From the NCBI RefSeq assembly GCF_014207595.1, contig NZ_JACHGY010000001.1, positions 3,044,836 to 3,108,835 of the forward strand: 64,000 nucleotides of DNA. The letters are read 5' to 3'. Under the pieces are notes generated by a model. It was not told the origin of the DNA. It ran no database searches and worked only from the letters and a program-made list of their open reading frames with translations. A program made the translations under genes and the position numbers. The stretch is from Algisphaera agarilytica (lineage in GTDB: Bacteria; Planctomycetota; Phycisphaerae; Phycisphaerales; Phycisphaeraceae). This document shows, piece after piece, positions 46,823 through 54,767 of this stretch (position 1 is the first letter of the stretch; each line of letters starts with the position of its first letter).

Positions 46823-47359
46823 CTAACGCCCTACGTCCAGCGGCTTACTGGGCCAGGGGTTACCCAACAACTCAGGTAAGAGGGTGGAGAGCTTCGACGG
46901 CGCGAAGCGATGATCCGATGCCGCGATTTCTGCAGCGCTCCACCAGCGGTGTTCGTGGAGGTCGGTGACTTCGTAATCCATCATGCCCGCGGTGTCGATG
47001 GCGGGCTGGCTCTCGGTCAGGCGTAGCGGGAAGTAACGCTCGTGCTGGCGGAAGTGCTTGTGGCCGTAGCGGATGTCGATCGTCCGGGTCCAGACGCACG
47101 GGCCGATCCGCGTATCGCCGTGCGAAACCAAGCCTTCGCCCTCGACCAGCCCGGTCTCTTCACGCAGCTCACGCCGGGCCGCGTCTTCAAACGATTCGCC
47201 TTCGTCGAGCCCGCCGCCGGGCGTGATCCAGAACGGCGAACCGCTGACCGGATCGACGAACCGAAACATCAACACCCGCCCGTCGCGGTCGAGCAGGAGC
47301 ACGCGCGCCGCCTGGCGGATCGGCCGGTCGAGCTGGGTCGGGTGGGGCGGTTCGGTCAT
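46823..47359 (-). CDS. Nudix hydrolase
   Basis: 178 residues. A complete Nudix box spans residues 49-71 (GGLDEGESFEDAARRELREE plus TGL), with the metal-binding Glu residues intact. ITPGGG and KHFRQHERYFPLRL flank it. It hydrolyses a nucleoside diphosphate linked to some moiety; the substrate cannot be inferred. The start codon is next to the terminator of the upstream alpha-CTD gene, so it must be expressed by read-through or from a promoter within that hairpin. Confidence 0.9.
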   Translation of the reverse strand: MTEPPHPTQLDRPIRQAARVLLLDRDGRVLMFRFVDPVSGSPFWITPGGGLDEGESFEDAARRELREETGLVEGEGLVSHGDTRIGPCVWTRTIDIRYGHKHFRQHERYFPLRLTESQPAIDTAGMMDYEVTDLHEHRWWSAAEIAASDHRFAPSKLSTLLPELLGNPWPSKPLDVGR

Positions 47360-47360
47360 C

Positions 47361-47399
47361 GGAAAAACAGAAGGCCCAGCCGTGGTGCGGCCGGGCCTT
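47361..47399 (-). terminator. Intrinsic terminator of the TPR/alpha-CTD gene
   Basis: On the minus strand, AAGGCCCGGCCG pairs with CGGCTGGGCCTT (one mismatch) around CACCA and is followed by CTGTTTTT. It ends one base before the Nudix start codon. Confidence 0.8.
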
Positions 47400-47423
47400 G
47401 GGGTGTTGAGGATGAAGCGGCGG

Positions 47424-48359
47424 TCAGGCCTCCAGCGTACGCAGGCCCAGGCCCATTTCGGTGAGCCGTTCGCGGATCTCGACGAGGCTGGTCATGCCGA
47501 AGTTCTTGACGCCCATCAGCTCGGCCTCGGTCTTCATGACCAGATCGCCGATGCTGGTGACGCCCAATAGCGCCAACGCTTTGCGGGCACGGACGCTGAG
47601 GTTCAGTTCGTTGACCGATTTCTCGAGCATGCCGTTCTCGTCGCCGACTTCGCTCTTGAGTTGGTCGTAGACCTGTTGCTTGACCTCGGCTTGGTGTTGC
47701 TCGACGGCTTGGCCGAGCTTCAGGCCCTTCTGGGCGAGCATCGACTTGATCTCGTCGAGGCTGGCGTCGCCGAAGTTCTTGAAGCTGCGGAGCTCGGCCT
47801 CGGTGACCTTGAGCAGGTCGCCCAGCGTGCGGATGTTCATCTTCCGCAGGGCGTTGCGGGTGCGGACCGAGAGCTCGAAGTCGGTGACGGGCGTGTCGAG
47901 CAGGGCGTGGTGCTTCTCGTTGCGCTTCTCTTGCTCGTCGTCGATGACCATCGCCTTGGAGGCGAGGATGTCCTTGATGTACAGACGGGCCCGGCCGTGG
48001 TTCGGGTCGGTGGCGAGCACCTGACGGATGCAGCGCTCGGCCTGGGCGTACTTGCCGCGGTCTTCGTAGGCGACGGCCAGGTTCACCAACGCGTTGAGCT
48101 GGGGCTTCTCCTGCTTGGCACACTCTTCGTAGAGGTGCAGCGCTTCGTCTTCCTCGCCCAGCAGGTCGAGGTTGTAGGCGAGGCGGAAGCAGTTTTCGGT
48201 ATCTTCGGGGTCGGCGGTGTACGCGGCTTCGTACTGCTCGATCGCGGAGATGCGGTCGCCGGCCTGCTCGGCTTCGAAACCCGCATCAAAATACTTGCGG
48301 GCGGTGGCGGTGTCGCGGAATTCGGAAGTGTCCAGCGTGGCGGCGGATTCATCGCTCAT
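47424..48359 (-). CDS. TPR protein with two RNA-polymerase alpha-CTD domains
   Basis: 311 residues from ATG 48359. Residues about 19-125 form three TPR units (ATARKYFDAGFEAEQAGD; NCFRLAYNLDLLGEEDEA; LVNLAVAYEDRGKYAQAE). Two alpha-CTD-like helix-hairpin-helix domains follow at about 155-220 (DFELSVRTRNALRKMNIRTL) and 246-311 (ELNLSVRARKALALLGVTSI). Each keeps the Arg equivalent to E. coli RpoA Arg265 (166 and 257) used for UP-element contact; the first also keeps the neighbouring Asn. There is no alpha N-terminal domain, so it is not RpoA. Roles in transcription or ribosome contact are inference. It has its own terminator. Confidence 0.88.
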   Translation of the reverse strand: MSDESAATLDTSEFRDTATARKYFDAGFEAEQAGDRISAIEQYEAAYTADPEDTENCFRLAYNLDLLGEEDEALHLYEECAKQEKPQLNALVNLAVAYEDRGKYAQAERCIRQVLATDPNHGRARLYIKDILASKAMVIDDEQEKRNEKHHALLDTPVTDFELSVRTRNALRKMNIRTLGDLLKVTEAELRSFKNFGDASLDEIKSMLAQKGLKLGQAVEQHQAEVKQQVYDQLKSEVGDENGMLEKSVNELNLSVRARKALALLGVTSIGDLVMKTEAELMGVKNFGMTSLVEIRERLTEMGLGLRTLEA

Positions 48360-48466
48360 GGGTCGGATGGCCTTAGATCGTGGAATATCGGGGAGGTTGG
48401 GCGAATTGAAAAGTTTAGCCCATCGCGTGAACCCGGGCAAACCCCCCGAGCCGCGACGGCTGTTCA

Positions 48467-50065
48467 TCACGCCGTGCCCGGCTCGTCTTCCGCTCCGCCC
48501 TCGGCCTCCAGGGCCGCGTGGCGTGCATCGAGTTCCTCGCGGACCTTGGCCATCTTCGCTCGGGACAGCGGGTAGAGGGCCAGGACGAAGAAGACGATCA
48601 CCATCGTGCCCATCTGGGTGAAGATGTAGGTCCCACGCAGCAGGCTGAGCGTCTCGGGCGACTGATCGCCGCCCAGATCGGCATCGAAGCCGACGAAGTA
48701 CTGGAGCATGACCCCGCCGATCACGGTGGCGAGGGTGATCGACAGCTTGATCATCCAGTTGCCCAAGGCAGCGATCATGCCCTCGCGGCGACGCCCGTTC
48801 TTCAATTCGTCCCAGTCGGCGACGTCGGCCCGCATCGAGAGGATCAGCACCCAGTAGCCGGTCTCGGCCAGGGTCAGGAACGGGCGCGACACCAGCGTCA
48901 GGTAGGGCCGGCCGGGCAGGTAGGTGATCCACCATGAGGCGGCGGAGAGGAACAGCACGACGACGCAGCCCATGATCAGCGGCTTCTTGTCGATGCGCTT
49001 GGACAGGATCTCGATGATGAAGGCACCCAGGATGCCGAAGATCAGGCCGACGAGGCTGTGGTAGAGGCCGAGGAATGCCCCGCTCTTCACATCGCCGCCC
49101 TCGATGTAGTAGGTGTTGACGTAGAAGCCCAGCACGGCGTTGGACGACAGGCCGAGCAGGTAGAGCGCGATCGAGCCCATCACGATCATGAACGGCGGGT
49201 TACGCAGCAGCGACCAGACGGTCTTGAACGGGTTTTCGCCTTTCTGTTTCTGCGCGACTTCCGCAAAACGCTCTTTGCAGAAGAACGCGGGCAGGACACC
49301 CGAGATCATGATCATGACCCCCGCACCGACGGCGACCCAGGGGATGGTCCGGGCGAGGTTTTCTTCGGTCAGCTTTTCCTTTTGTTTCTCGAGGGCTTCG
49401 CCGGCGAGTTGCACCGCATCCAGGGCCATCTGTTGGTCGGCGAGCAGGGCGGCGATCCAGGTCGCCAACGGGAGCATTGCCCAGATACCCATGTCGAAGA
49501 TGCGCATCAGGTACGTGCGGAACGTGAAGAGCTTGGTTTTCTCGACGTAGTCCTGCGTCAGCTCCATGCCGAGCGATTCGTAGGGCACCGACAGCAGCGA
49601 GTAGCTGGTGTAGTAGATGATCAGGGCGACGGTCAGCCAGGCAAACATCTGCCCCTCGGACCAGCCCCCGGGGACGAGCCAGATGAGCGGGAACACGATG
49701 CCGGTGAGGATCGCGCCGACGAAGATGAACGGACGGCGTCGGCCGTACCGGCTCTTCCAGTGGTCGGAGATCGAGCCGACGGCCGGGTCGTTGATCGCGT
49801 CCCACAGCCGGGCAAAGCCCATCGCCAGCGAGACCTTGGCGGGACTCAGGCCCATGACCACGTTGAAGAACGGCAGCAAGAACTGCTGGATGCCGAACTG
49901 CGCGAAGTGGTCCGACACCACGCCCATCGCGTAAGCGGATTTTTCGCCGATAGGGATGCGGTCTTTTTCCGCGACTTGGTGAGATTCAGAGCCCGAGTCC
50001 TGGCCCACCGAAGGGGCGGTGGTGGCTGGAGAGTCGTCTTGCTCGTGAAGAGGTTGGTCAGTCAT
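48467..50065 (-). CDS. GPH-family sugar:cation symporter (MFS_2)
   Basis: 532 residues with about 12 membrane helices after a ~40-residue polar N-terminus. The family signature region is GFARLWDAINDPAVGSISD then HWKSRYGRRRPFIFVGAIL, and YYTSYSLLSVPYESLGMELT also matches glycoside-pentoside-hexuronide transporters such as MelB. A large insert of polar helices (QLAGEALEKQKEKLTEENLA) sits in the middle. Genes nearby encode beta-helix and carbohydrate-binding-like proteins, so the solute is probably a sugar or uronide made from a polysaccharide. It is divergent from the PEP-CTERM gene with possible operator sites between. Confidence 0.9.
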   Translation of the reverse strand: MTDQPLHEQDDSPATTAPSVGQDSGSESHQVAEKDRIPIGEKSAYAMGVVSDHFAQFGIQQFLLPFFNVVMGLSPAKVSLAMGFARLWDAINDPAVGSISDHWKSRYGRRRPFIFVGAILTGIVFPLIWLVPGGWSEGQMFAWLTVALIIYYTSYSLLSVPYESLGMELTQDYVEKTKLFTFRTYLMRIFDMGIWAMLPLATWIAALLADQQMALDAVQLAGEALEKQKEKLTEENLARTIPWVAVGAGVMIMISGVLPAFFCKERFAEVAQKQKGENPFKTVWSLLRNPPFMIVMGSIALYLLGLSSNAVLGFYVNTYYIEGGDVKSGAFLGLYHSLVGLIFGILGAFIIEILSKRIDKKPLIMGCVVVLFLSAASWWITYLPGRPYLTLVSRPFLTLAETGYWVLILSMRADVADWDELKNGRRREGMIAALGNWMIKLSITLATVIGGVMLQYFVGFDADLGGDQSPETLSLLRGTYIFTQMGTMVIVFFVLALYPLSRAKMAKVREELDARHAALEAEGGAEDEPGTA

Positions 50066-50120
50066 GTCGCGGGGTCCGAGGAATCAGAAGGGGCGTGAGC
50101 GTGGCCGCCTATGGTAGAGA

Positions 50121-50140
50121 ATTGTCAACTGTATACAAAT
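50121..50140. promoter_or_regulatory. Candidate operator, copy 1 (contains TGTATACA)
   Basis: ATTGTC-AACTGTATACAAAT contains the palindrome TGTATACA (50130-50137). It resembles the sequence at 50199-50218 at 14 of 20 positions. It lies 56 bases upstream of the symporter start. Confidence 0.35.
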
Positions 50141-50198
50141 AGCACTGATTATGTACTTTAATTTAATCGAGTTATGGGAGAGATTGTGCTTGGTGAGG

Positions 50199-50218
50199 AT
50201 TGTCGATTGATTACAATA
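50199..50218. promoter_or_regulatory. Candidate operator, copy 2
   Basis: ATTGTC-GATTGATTACAATA shares the ATTGTCnAyTG...TACAA framework with copy 1, 78 bases away in direct orientation. The region is notably A/T-rich. A shared repressor is inferred only. Confidence 0.3.
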
Positions 50219-50319
50219 ACTCTTACCCCCTATTCGCTGTCTGGCGAGGGCCTCACGCCCACGCGATTCAGTCCCGCATCCAAGCTGTTCGTTTCTGTTT
50301 CAAATCCGAGGAGTTCCCC

Positions 50320-51057
50320 ATGGCCGCTGCTGTCAGAGTCTTTGTTTTGGCTGGTTTTGTTGTTTGCGCGCTTTTCACTGAGGCGTCCGCCCAGAAGATC
50401 TACAACGAAAGCGGCGGCGTCGTCGTCATGGAAATGGAAAGCACCGAGTCCCCGTTGGGCCAATGGGGGTTCATCGGCCACGATGCCGATTCGACCTACC
50501 CCACCGGCGCCTTGGGCACCGGTCACCTCGAATACCAGGGGCCGAACTCCTATGGTTCGCCCGGCTCCAGGCTTCAATACCAATTCAAGATCAACCAGTC
50601 CGGCAACTACACCCTCTGGTTCCGGGCCCACAAACGCCTGCTGGGCAATGAGCCGGACAAAAACAACGACGCGTACGTCAAGCTGGAAGGCGACTTCACC
50701 TCCGGCAACCCCGAGGTGCCCACTTGGCCACTGAAACGGGATACAAAGCTGTACGGCGGGAAAGAGGACGGCTGGGGCCTGGCCTCACGCCTAGACGGCA
50801 ACGGCGTGCATCACAAGGCGCCGATCTACAACCTCACCGCCGGCGAGATCTACACCATGTCGATCTCCGGCCGATCGAACCGCTTCAACGTCGACCGCAT
50901 CATCCTCACCCACGAAGACACCGGCTACCGGTGGAACCGAACCACCGAGCTCCTGCCCGAGTCATCTTTTTTGCCCGTACCCGAGCCCGCCAGCGCGGCG
51001 TTGTTTGTCCTTGGCGCCGGTGCCTTGGCGCTGCGTCGCCGTCGTGCCGCCGCCTGA
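50320..51057 (+). CDS. PEP-CTERM-anchored carbohydrate-binding-like protein
   Basis: 245 residues from ATG 50320, preceded by GAGGAG at a seven-base spacing. The signal peptide VFVLAGFVVCALFTEASA comes first. The central domain (ESGGVVVMEMESTES, NQSGNYTLWFRAHKR, NRFNVDRIILTHEDTGY) has the beta-sandwich pattern of CBM6-like modules. The C-terminus is a complete PEP-CTERM sorting signal: VPEPASAALFVLGAGALALR followed by RRR. An exosortase would cleave it and fix it to the surface. It faces the sugar symporter and probably holds a glycan near the cell. The CBM identity is inferred. Confidence 0.85.
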   Translation: MAAAVRVFVLAGFVVCALFTEASAQKIYNESGGVVVMEMESTESPLGQWGFIGHDADSTYPTGALGTGHLEYQGPNSYGSPGSRLQYQFKINQSGNYTLWFRAHKRLLGNEPDKNNDAYVKLEGDFTSGNPEVPTWPLKRDTKLYGGKEDGWGLASRLDGNGVHHKAPIYNLTAGEIYTMSISGRSNRFNVDRIILTHEDTGYRWNRTTELLPESSFLPVPEPASAALFVLGAGALALRRRRAAA

Positions 51058-51087
51058 TGATGTCGTGATACATCCCCGCCCCCTCCG

Positions 51088-51168
51088 CGTTTAGCGGGTG
51101 ACGCGCAGCGTCCCACGCCCGGCAGCCTCCATGGCCGGCGCGTGGCGCTTCGTGCCGCCCGCTAAACG
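51088..51168. repeat. 81-bp inverted-repeat element, copy 2
   Basis: CGTTTAGCGGG and CCCGCTAAACG bound an imperfect hairpin, with the same ends and size as the element at 33025-33105 but a different inner sequence. It sits between the convergent PEP-CTERM gene and the beta-helix gene; CGTTTTTT follows on the plus strand, so it may act as a terminator. Confidence 0.75.
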
Positions 51169-51178
51169 TTTTTTGGGC

Positions 51179-52321
51179 TTATGTCCCGACGGGATCGTCT
51201 AGCAGTTTCCAGCCGCCGTCTTCATCAAACTCGATGTTGGGCTTCACGTAGGCGTTGTCCTTGATGATCGTACCGGTGTGCCCGCCGTCGTCGCGGACGC
51301 CTTCCTTGCTCGAGGCGTGGTACATCGCGTTGTCGGCGATCACGCAGCCCGACAGGTTCTTGGCGATGATGCCGAAGTACGGGTAGGGGTAGGTGAAGTC
51401 GTGCTCGGTGCGGTTGTACCAGCCCCAAAGCGTGTTGCCGGTGACGGACGTGCCGTTGCAGCCTTCGAGCAGCACCTGCGAGCACTGGTCGTCTTGCTTG
51501 TCGACGCCGCTGCTGCGGATGAGGTTGCCGCTGACGGTGTTGGCGACCGAGTTTTTGAGGTGGACGCCGGGGCCGAAGTTGTGGTCGAGCGAGCAGCCGG
51601 TGATCTGCATCGAGTTGCTGCCGTTGAAGTAGATGCCGCCTTGCTTGTTCCACTCGATGCGGTTGGCGGTGATCTTGATCGATGCTGCGCCGAAGAACTT
51701 CAGCGCTTCTTTTTCTTCTTCGCTCATGTCGTCTGGGGCCTGGCCGCGGGCAAACAGACCGTAGCCACCGTTGGCCGAAACCTGGCAGTCGATGATCCAG
51801 CCGTCGTAGCCGCTGGTGAGGTCGATGCCGTGCCCGCCGTTGAACATGATCAGGCTGCGTCGCACGCCCAGGACCCAGGCCCGCTCGAACCGGATGCCCG
51901 AGCCGGTGAAGTGCTCGATCCGGCAGTCCTCGATCATGTTGTGCAGCTCGTTGCCGCGGTTGCGGGTGTAGATGCCGTGCATCGCTTCGCCCTGCTTGCG
52001 CCCGTCGAGGGTCAGGCCCAAGATGCGGGTGCCGCGGATGTCGTCGAGATCGAGGAAGGCGTTGGCGTCGCCCGACAGCGCCGCCAGCGTCGTGCGTCCC
52101 TTGAAATCGGGGTCTTTGTCGTCCCGGTCGAGGTAGCCCCACGACGAATGGCCCATCAGCGTCACATGGCTGGGCACCTTCAGCGGGTGGGTCAGGTACG
52201 TCCCCGTAGGGAACCATAGCGTGGCCTCGCCCCCGGCCGCCGCGTCGAGCGCCGCCTCGATCGCCTGGGTGTCGTCGGTCTGGTTATCGCCTTTGGCGCC
52301 GAAGTCTTGGACGTTGAGCAT
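51179..52321 (-). CDS. Right-handed beta-helix protein (pectate-lyase-3-like), no signal peptide
   Basis: 380 residues that start directly at the fold: LNVQDFGAKGDNQTDDTQAI is the Pectate_lyase_3 N-terminal cap. Repeated coil turns follow (HNMIEDCRIEHFTGSGIRFE; ITGCSLDHNFGPGVHLKNSV). No signal peptide or lipobox is present, unlike its neighbour. It is closely similar to the gene 5 bases upstream over its whole length and probably arose by tandem duplication. It may cleave or epimerise a uronic polysaccharide, or be structural; catalytic residues cannot be assigned. If no in-frame signal exists, it works on imported oligosaccharides in the cytoplasm. Confidence 0.83.
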   Translation of the reverse strand: MLNVQDFGAKGDNQTDDTQAIEAALDAAAGGEATLWFPTGTYLTHPLKVPSHVTLMGHSSWGYLDRDDKDPDFKGRTTLAALSGDANAFLDLDDIRGTRILGLTLDGRKQGEAMHGIYTRNRGNELHNMIEDCRIEHFTGSGIRFERAWVLGVRRSLIMFNGGHGIDLTSGYDGWIIDCQVSANGGYGLFARGQAPDDMSEEEKEALKFFGAASIKITANRIEWNKQGGIYFNGSNSMQITGCSLDHNFGPGVHLKNSVANTVSGNLIRSSGVDKQDDQCSQVLLEGCNGTSVTGNTLWGWYNRTEHDFTYPYPYFGIIAKNLSGCVIADNAMYHASSKEGVRDDGGHTGTIIKDNAYVKPNIEFDEDGGWKLLDDPVGT

Positions 52322-52326
52322 TCGGC

Positions 52327-53598
52327 CTATTCTGCCGGGGCGTCGTCAGGAAGCAACTCGAACCCGTCGTCGGTGAACTTGAGGTTCGGCTTCACGTAGG
52401 CGTTGTCGCGGATGACGGTGTTGGTGTGCCCGCCGTCGTCACGCACGCCTTCCTTGCTCGCCGCGTGGTACATCGCGTTGTCCGCGATGACCGATCCGCT
52501 GAGGTTCTTCGCGATGATGCCGTAGAAGGGGTAGGGGTAGTCGAAGCGGTACTCGGTGCGGTTGTACTTGCCCCAGAAGGTGTTGCCGGTGACCACGACG
52601 CCACGCGAGTCTTCGAGCCAGAGGTGGCTGCACTCGTCGCCTTTCTTCTCGACGCCGCTGCTGCGGAAGAGGTTGCCGACGATGGTGTGGCTGATGCCGT
52701 TTTTCATCTGCATGCCCGGGCCGAAGTTGTGGTCGATCGAGCAGCCGGTGATCTGCATGGAGTTGGCGCCGTTGAAGTAAATCCCGCCGGCGCGGTTCCA
52801 CTCGATGCGGTTGGCGGTGACCATGATCGAAGCACCGCCGAACCAGCGGATCGATTCGCGTTCTTCGTCGGTGAGGTCTTCGTGCGGTTCGCCGGCGATG
52901 TACAGCCCCCAGCCCTTGTTGCCGGTGAGCATGGTGTCCATGATCCAGCCGTCGTAGCCCGAGGTCATGTCGATGCCATGCTCGCCGTTGAACGCGATCA
53001 TGCATCGGCGGACGCCCAGCAGCCAGGTGCGCTCAAACCGGATGCCCGAGCCGGTGAAGCCTTCGATCCGGCAGTCCTCGATCATATTGTGTAGCTCCGA
53101 GCCGCGGTGCCGCATGTAGATGCCGTGCATCCGCTCGCCCTGTCGCCGGCCGTCGATCGTCAGGCCGACGATGCGCGTGCCGCGGATGTCGTCGAGGTCG
53201 AGCAGCGCCCGCGCATCACCCGACAGCGCCGCGAGGATGGTCTTGCCGCGGAAGTCGGGGTCCTTGTCGCCCTTGTTGCCGTAAGCCCAGGCCGAGTAGC
53301 CCAGCAGGGTGATGTGGTTGGGCACCTTGACCGGGTGGATCATGTAGATGCCGTGCGGGAAGTAGACGGTGCCTTCGCTCTCGGTCGCGGCCTGCATCGC
53401 GTCGAGCAGGGCCTGGGTGTCGTCCGTTTCGCCGTCGCCCTTGGCCCCGAAGTCACGGATGTTGAGAAACGCCGCCGTCTCCGGCGGGGCGGTCTCGGCC
53501 GAACCCGCCGACACCCCCGACTCCACCCTCGGCTGGGTGCACCCCGAAAGCCACACCACCGACAACACCAAAACCGACACGCATAGGTTCTTCATCAT
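52327..53598 (-). CDS. Lipoprotein right-handed beta-helix protein (pectate-lyase-3-like)
   Basis: About 423 residues from ATG 53598 (a second ATG follows directly). It has a lipoprotein signal with lipobox VVWLSGC, a short linker, then FLNIRDFGAKGDGETDDTQA and the same sequence of beta-coil turns as its downstream paralogue (HNMIEDCRIEGFTGSGIRFE; ITGCSIDHNFGPGMQMKNGI). The conserved HTNTVIRDNAYVKPNL marks the C-terminal end in both. It should be tethered outside the cytoplasmic membrane. With the symporter and the CBM-like protein it suggests a two-step glycan pathway: the lipoprotein outside, the signal-less copy inside. Confidence 0.85.
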   Translation of the reverse strand: MMKNLCVSVLVLSVVWLSGCTQPRVESGVSAGSAETAPPETAAFLNIRDFGAKGDGETDDTQALLDAMQAATESEGTVYFPHGIYMIHPVKVPNHITLLGYSAWAYGNKGDKDPDFRGKTILAALSGDARALLDLDDIRGTRIVGLTIDGRRQGERMHGIYMRHRGSELHNMIEDCRIEGFTGSGIRFERTWLLGVRRCMIAFNGEHGIDMTSGYDGWIMDTMLTGNKGWGLYIAGEPHEDLTDEERESIRWFGGASIMVTANRIEWNRAGGIYFNGANSMQITGCSIDHNFGPGMQMKNGISHTIVGNLFRSSGVEKKGDECSHLWLEDSRGVVVTGNTFWGKYNRTEYRFDYPYPFYGIIAKNLSGSVIADNAMYHAASKEGVRDDGGHTNTVIRDNAYVKPNLKFTDDGFELLPDDAPAE

Positions 53599-53655
53599 GC
53601 GTGAAGTGTACCCCCGGTTTTTTGCCTCGGCCGGGTTGGTGGGCCCCGAAATCAA

Positions 53656-53728
53656 AGCCACCTGCCGGAATCGAACCGGCAACCTGCGCATTACAAATAC
53701 GCTGCTCTGCCAATTGAGCTAAGGTGGC
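53656..53728 (-). tRNA. tRNA-Thr (anticodon TGT)
   Basis: A 73-base minus-strand cloverleaf: acceptor GCCACCT/AGGTGGC, D-arm GCTC/GAGC, anticodon stem GCGTA/TGCGC with loop TTTGTAA, T-arm GCCGG-TTCGATT-CCGGC, discriminator T. The anticodon TGT reads Thr ACA. CCA is not encoded. Confidence 0.95.
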
Positions 53729-53795
53729 GTGGCGATAGTGTAACCCCCGGAATCGGGGTTTGCGATGAACAGCCCGGACCGCGGGAGAACTCTGC

Positions 53796-53801
53796 TATCG
53801 T
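53796..53801 (+). promoter_or_regulatory. Extended -10 (TGC-TATCGT) at the Nudix gene
   Basis: TGC precedes TATCGT, which ends six bases before ATG 53808, the same geometry as at pdxA. It predicts a leaderless transcript; no Shine-Dalgarno is visible. Confidence 0.4.
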
Positions 53802-53807
53802 GCCCGC

Positions 53808-54251
53808 ATGGCGACCCCCGACTTCATCCTGGCGCTGCGTGAAAAAGTCGGCCACGACCTGCTCTGGCTCAACGGCGTAGTCGCAGTGGTGGTCGACGAC
53901 CAGGGCCGGGTGCTTCTGAACAAGCGGGCGGACACCGGCAGCTGGTCGCTGATCAGCGGCATCCTTGAGCCCGGCGAGCAACCCGACGAAGCCCTCGAAC
54001 GCGAAGTCCTCGAAGAGACCGGCGTCACCATCCGGGCCTCCCGCCTCCTCGACGCCTTCACCTCCCCCATCATCGAATACCCCAACGGCGACCGAGCCCA
54101 ATATCTGACCGTCGCCTACCGCTGCGACGTCGTGGCGGGCGAGCCGAGAGTGAACGATGATGAATCCCTGGAAGTACGCTTCGTGCCACGGCAAGAGATG
54201 CCGAAGTTGCGGGACGACTTGCAGCGCGTTGTCGACTTGGCCTTTTTGTAA
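53808..54251 (+). CDS. Nudix hydrolase
   Basis: 147 residues with a full Nudix box at 51-73 (GILEPGEQPDEALEREVLEE plus TGV). The N-terminal strand GVVAVVVDDQGRVLLNKRAD and WSLISGILEPG are typical of MutT/ADP-ribose-type small Nudix enzymes. It is cytoplasmic and Mg2+-dependent by family. It lies between the two tRNA-Thr genes on the opposite strand. The substrate is unknown. Confidence 0.92.
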   Translation: MATPDFILALREKVGHDLLWLNGVVAVVVDDQGRVLLNKRADTGSWSLISGILEPGEQPDEALEREVLEETGVTIRASRLLDAFTSPIIEYPNGDRAQYLTVAYRCDVVAGEPRVNDDESLEVRFVPRQEMPKLRDDLQRVVDLAFL

Positions 54252-54347
54252 GATCCAATACGTTACCGCATTCGGGGCATCGTAATTATCCCTGGCGTAT
54301 CGAACTATCTATTTTTCCACAGCAGGCCCGAAGGGAGTCGTCGTTTG

Positions 54348-54629
54348 ATGAATGAATCGACACCGGACTTTAAGGGCAGGGTGGTATGCGTGACGTTGGC
54401 CGACAAGGCGATCAGTGAGGGGACGTATATCTTGGATCCCTACTTCGAGATCCAAGCGGGGCGAGTTTTCCTCGTGGGAAACTTGACTAGCAATTGGAAG
54501 AACCTAGCTGGAAACACGATTGCGATCGCGTGGGATCGTGTCGATAGCTATATCGTCGCGGATTCAATCGAGGAATTTCAGAAGGCGTTTTCAAGCAACG
54601 ATCAAAACGACCGAGGTGCTGAGGAGTGA
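54348..54629 (+). CDS. Small hypothetical protein (93 aa)
   Basis: 93 residues from ATG 54348, with GGGAG about ten bases ahead; a TTG directly before it is a less likely start. The protein is a compact strand-rich domain (GRVVCVTLADKAISEGTYIL; YFEIQAGRVFLVGNLTSNWK) without Cys clusters, signal or membrane helix. The final Asp/Glu-rich tail looks disordered. I recognise no family. The DNA is more A/T-rich than average for the window. It precedes tRNA-Thr(CGT) on the other strand. Confidence 0.6.
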   Translation: MNESTPDFKGRVVCVTLADKAISEGTYILDPYFEIQAGRVFLVGNLTSNWKNLAGNTIAIAWDRVDSYIVADSIEEFQKAFSSNDQNDRGAEE

Positions 54630-54658
54630 TATGAATTCCCCTGGAATTATTTCGAAAA

Positions 54659-54731
54659 AGCCACCGACTGGACTCGAACCAGCGGCCTGAGCTTTACGAA
54701 AGCTCTGCTCTACCAACTGAGCTACGGTGGC
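54659..54731 (-). tRNA. tRNA-Thr (anticodon CGT)
   Basis: A 73-base minus-strand cloverleaf: acceptor GCCACCG/CGGTGGC, D-arm GCTC/GAGC, anticodon stem GAGCT/AGCTC with loop TTCGTAA, T-arm GCTGG-TTCGAGT-CCAGT (one wobble pair), discriminator T. The anticodon CGT reads Thr ACG. CCA is not encoded. Confidence 0.95.
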
Positions 54732-54767
54732 ATGAGCGGAGCATTGTCTGGGGCGGGGCGGGTTGTG

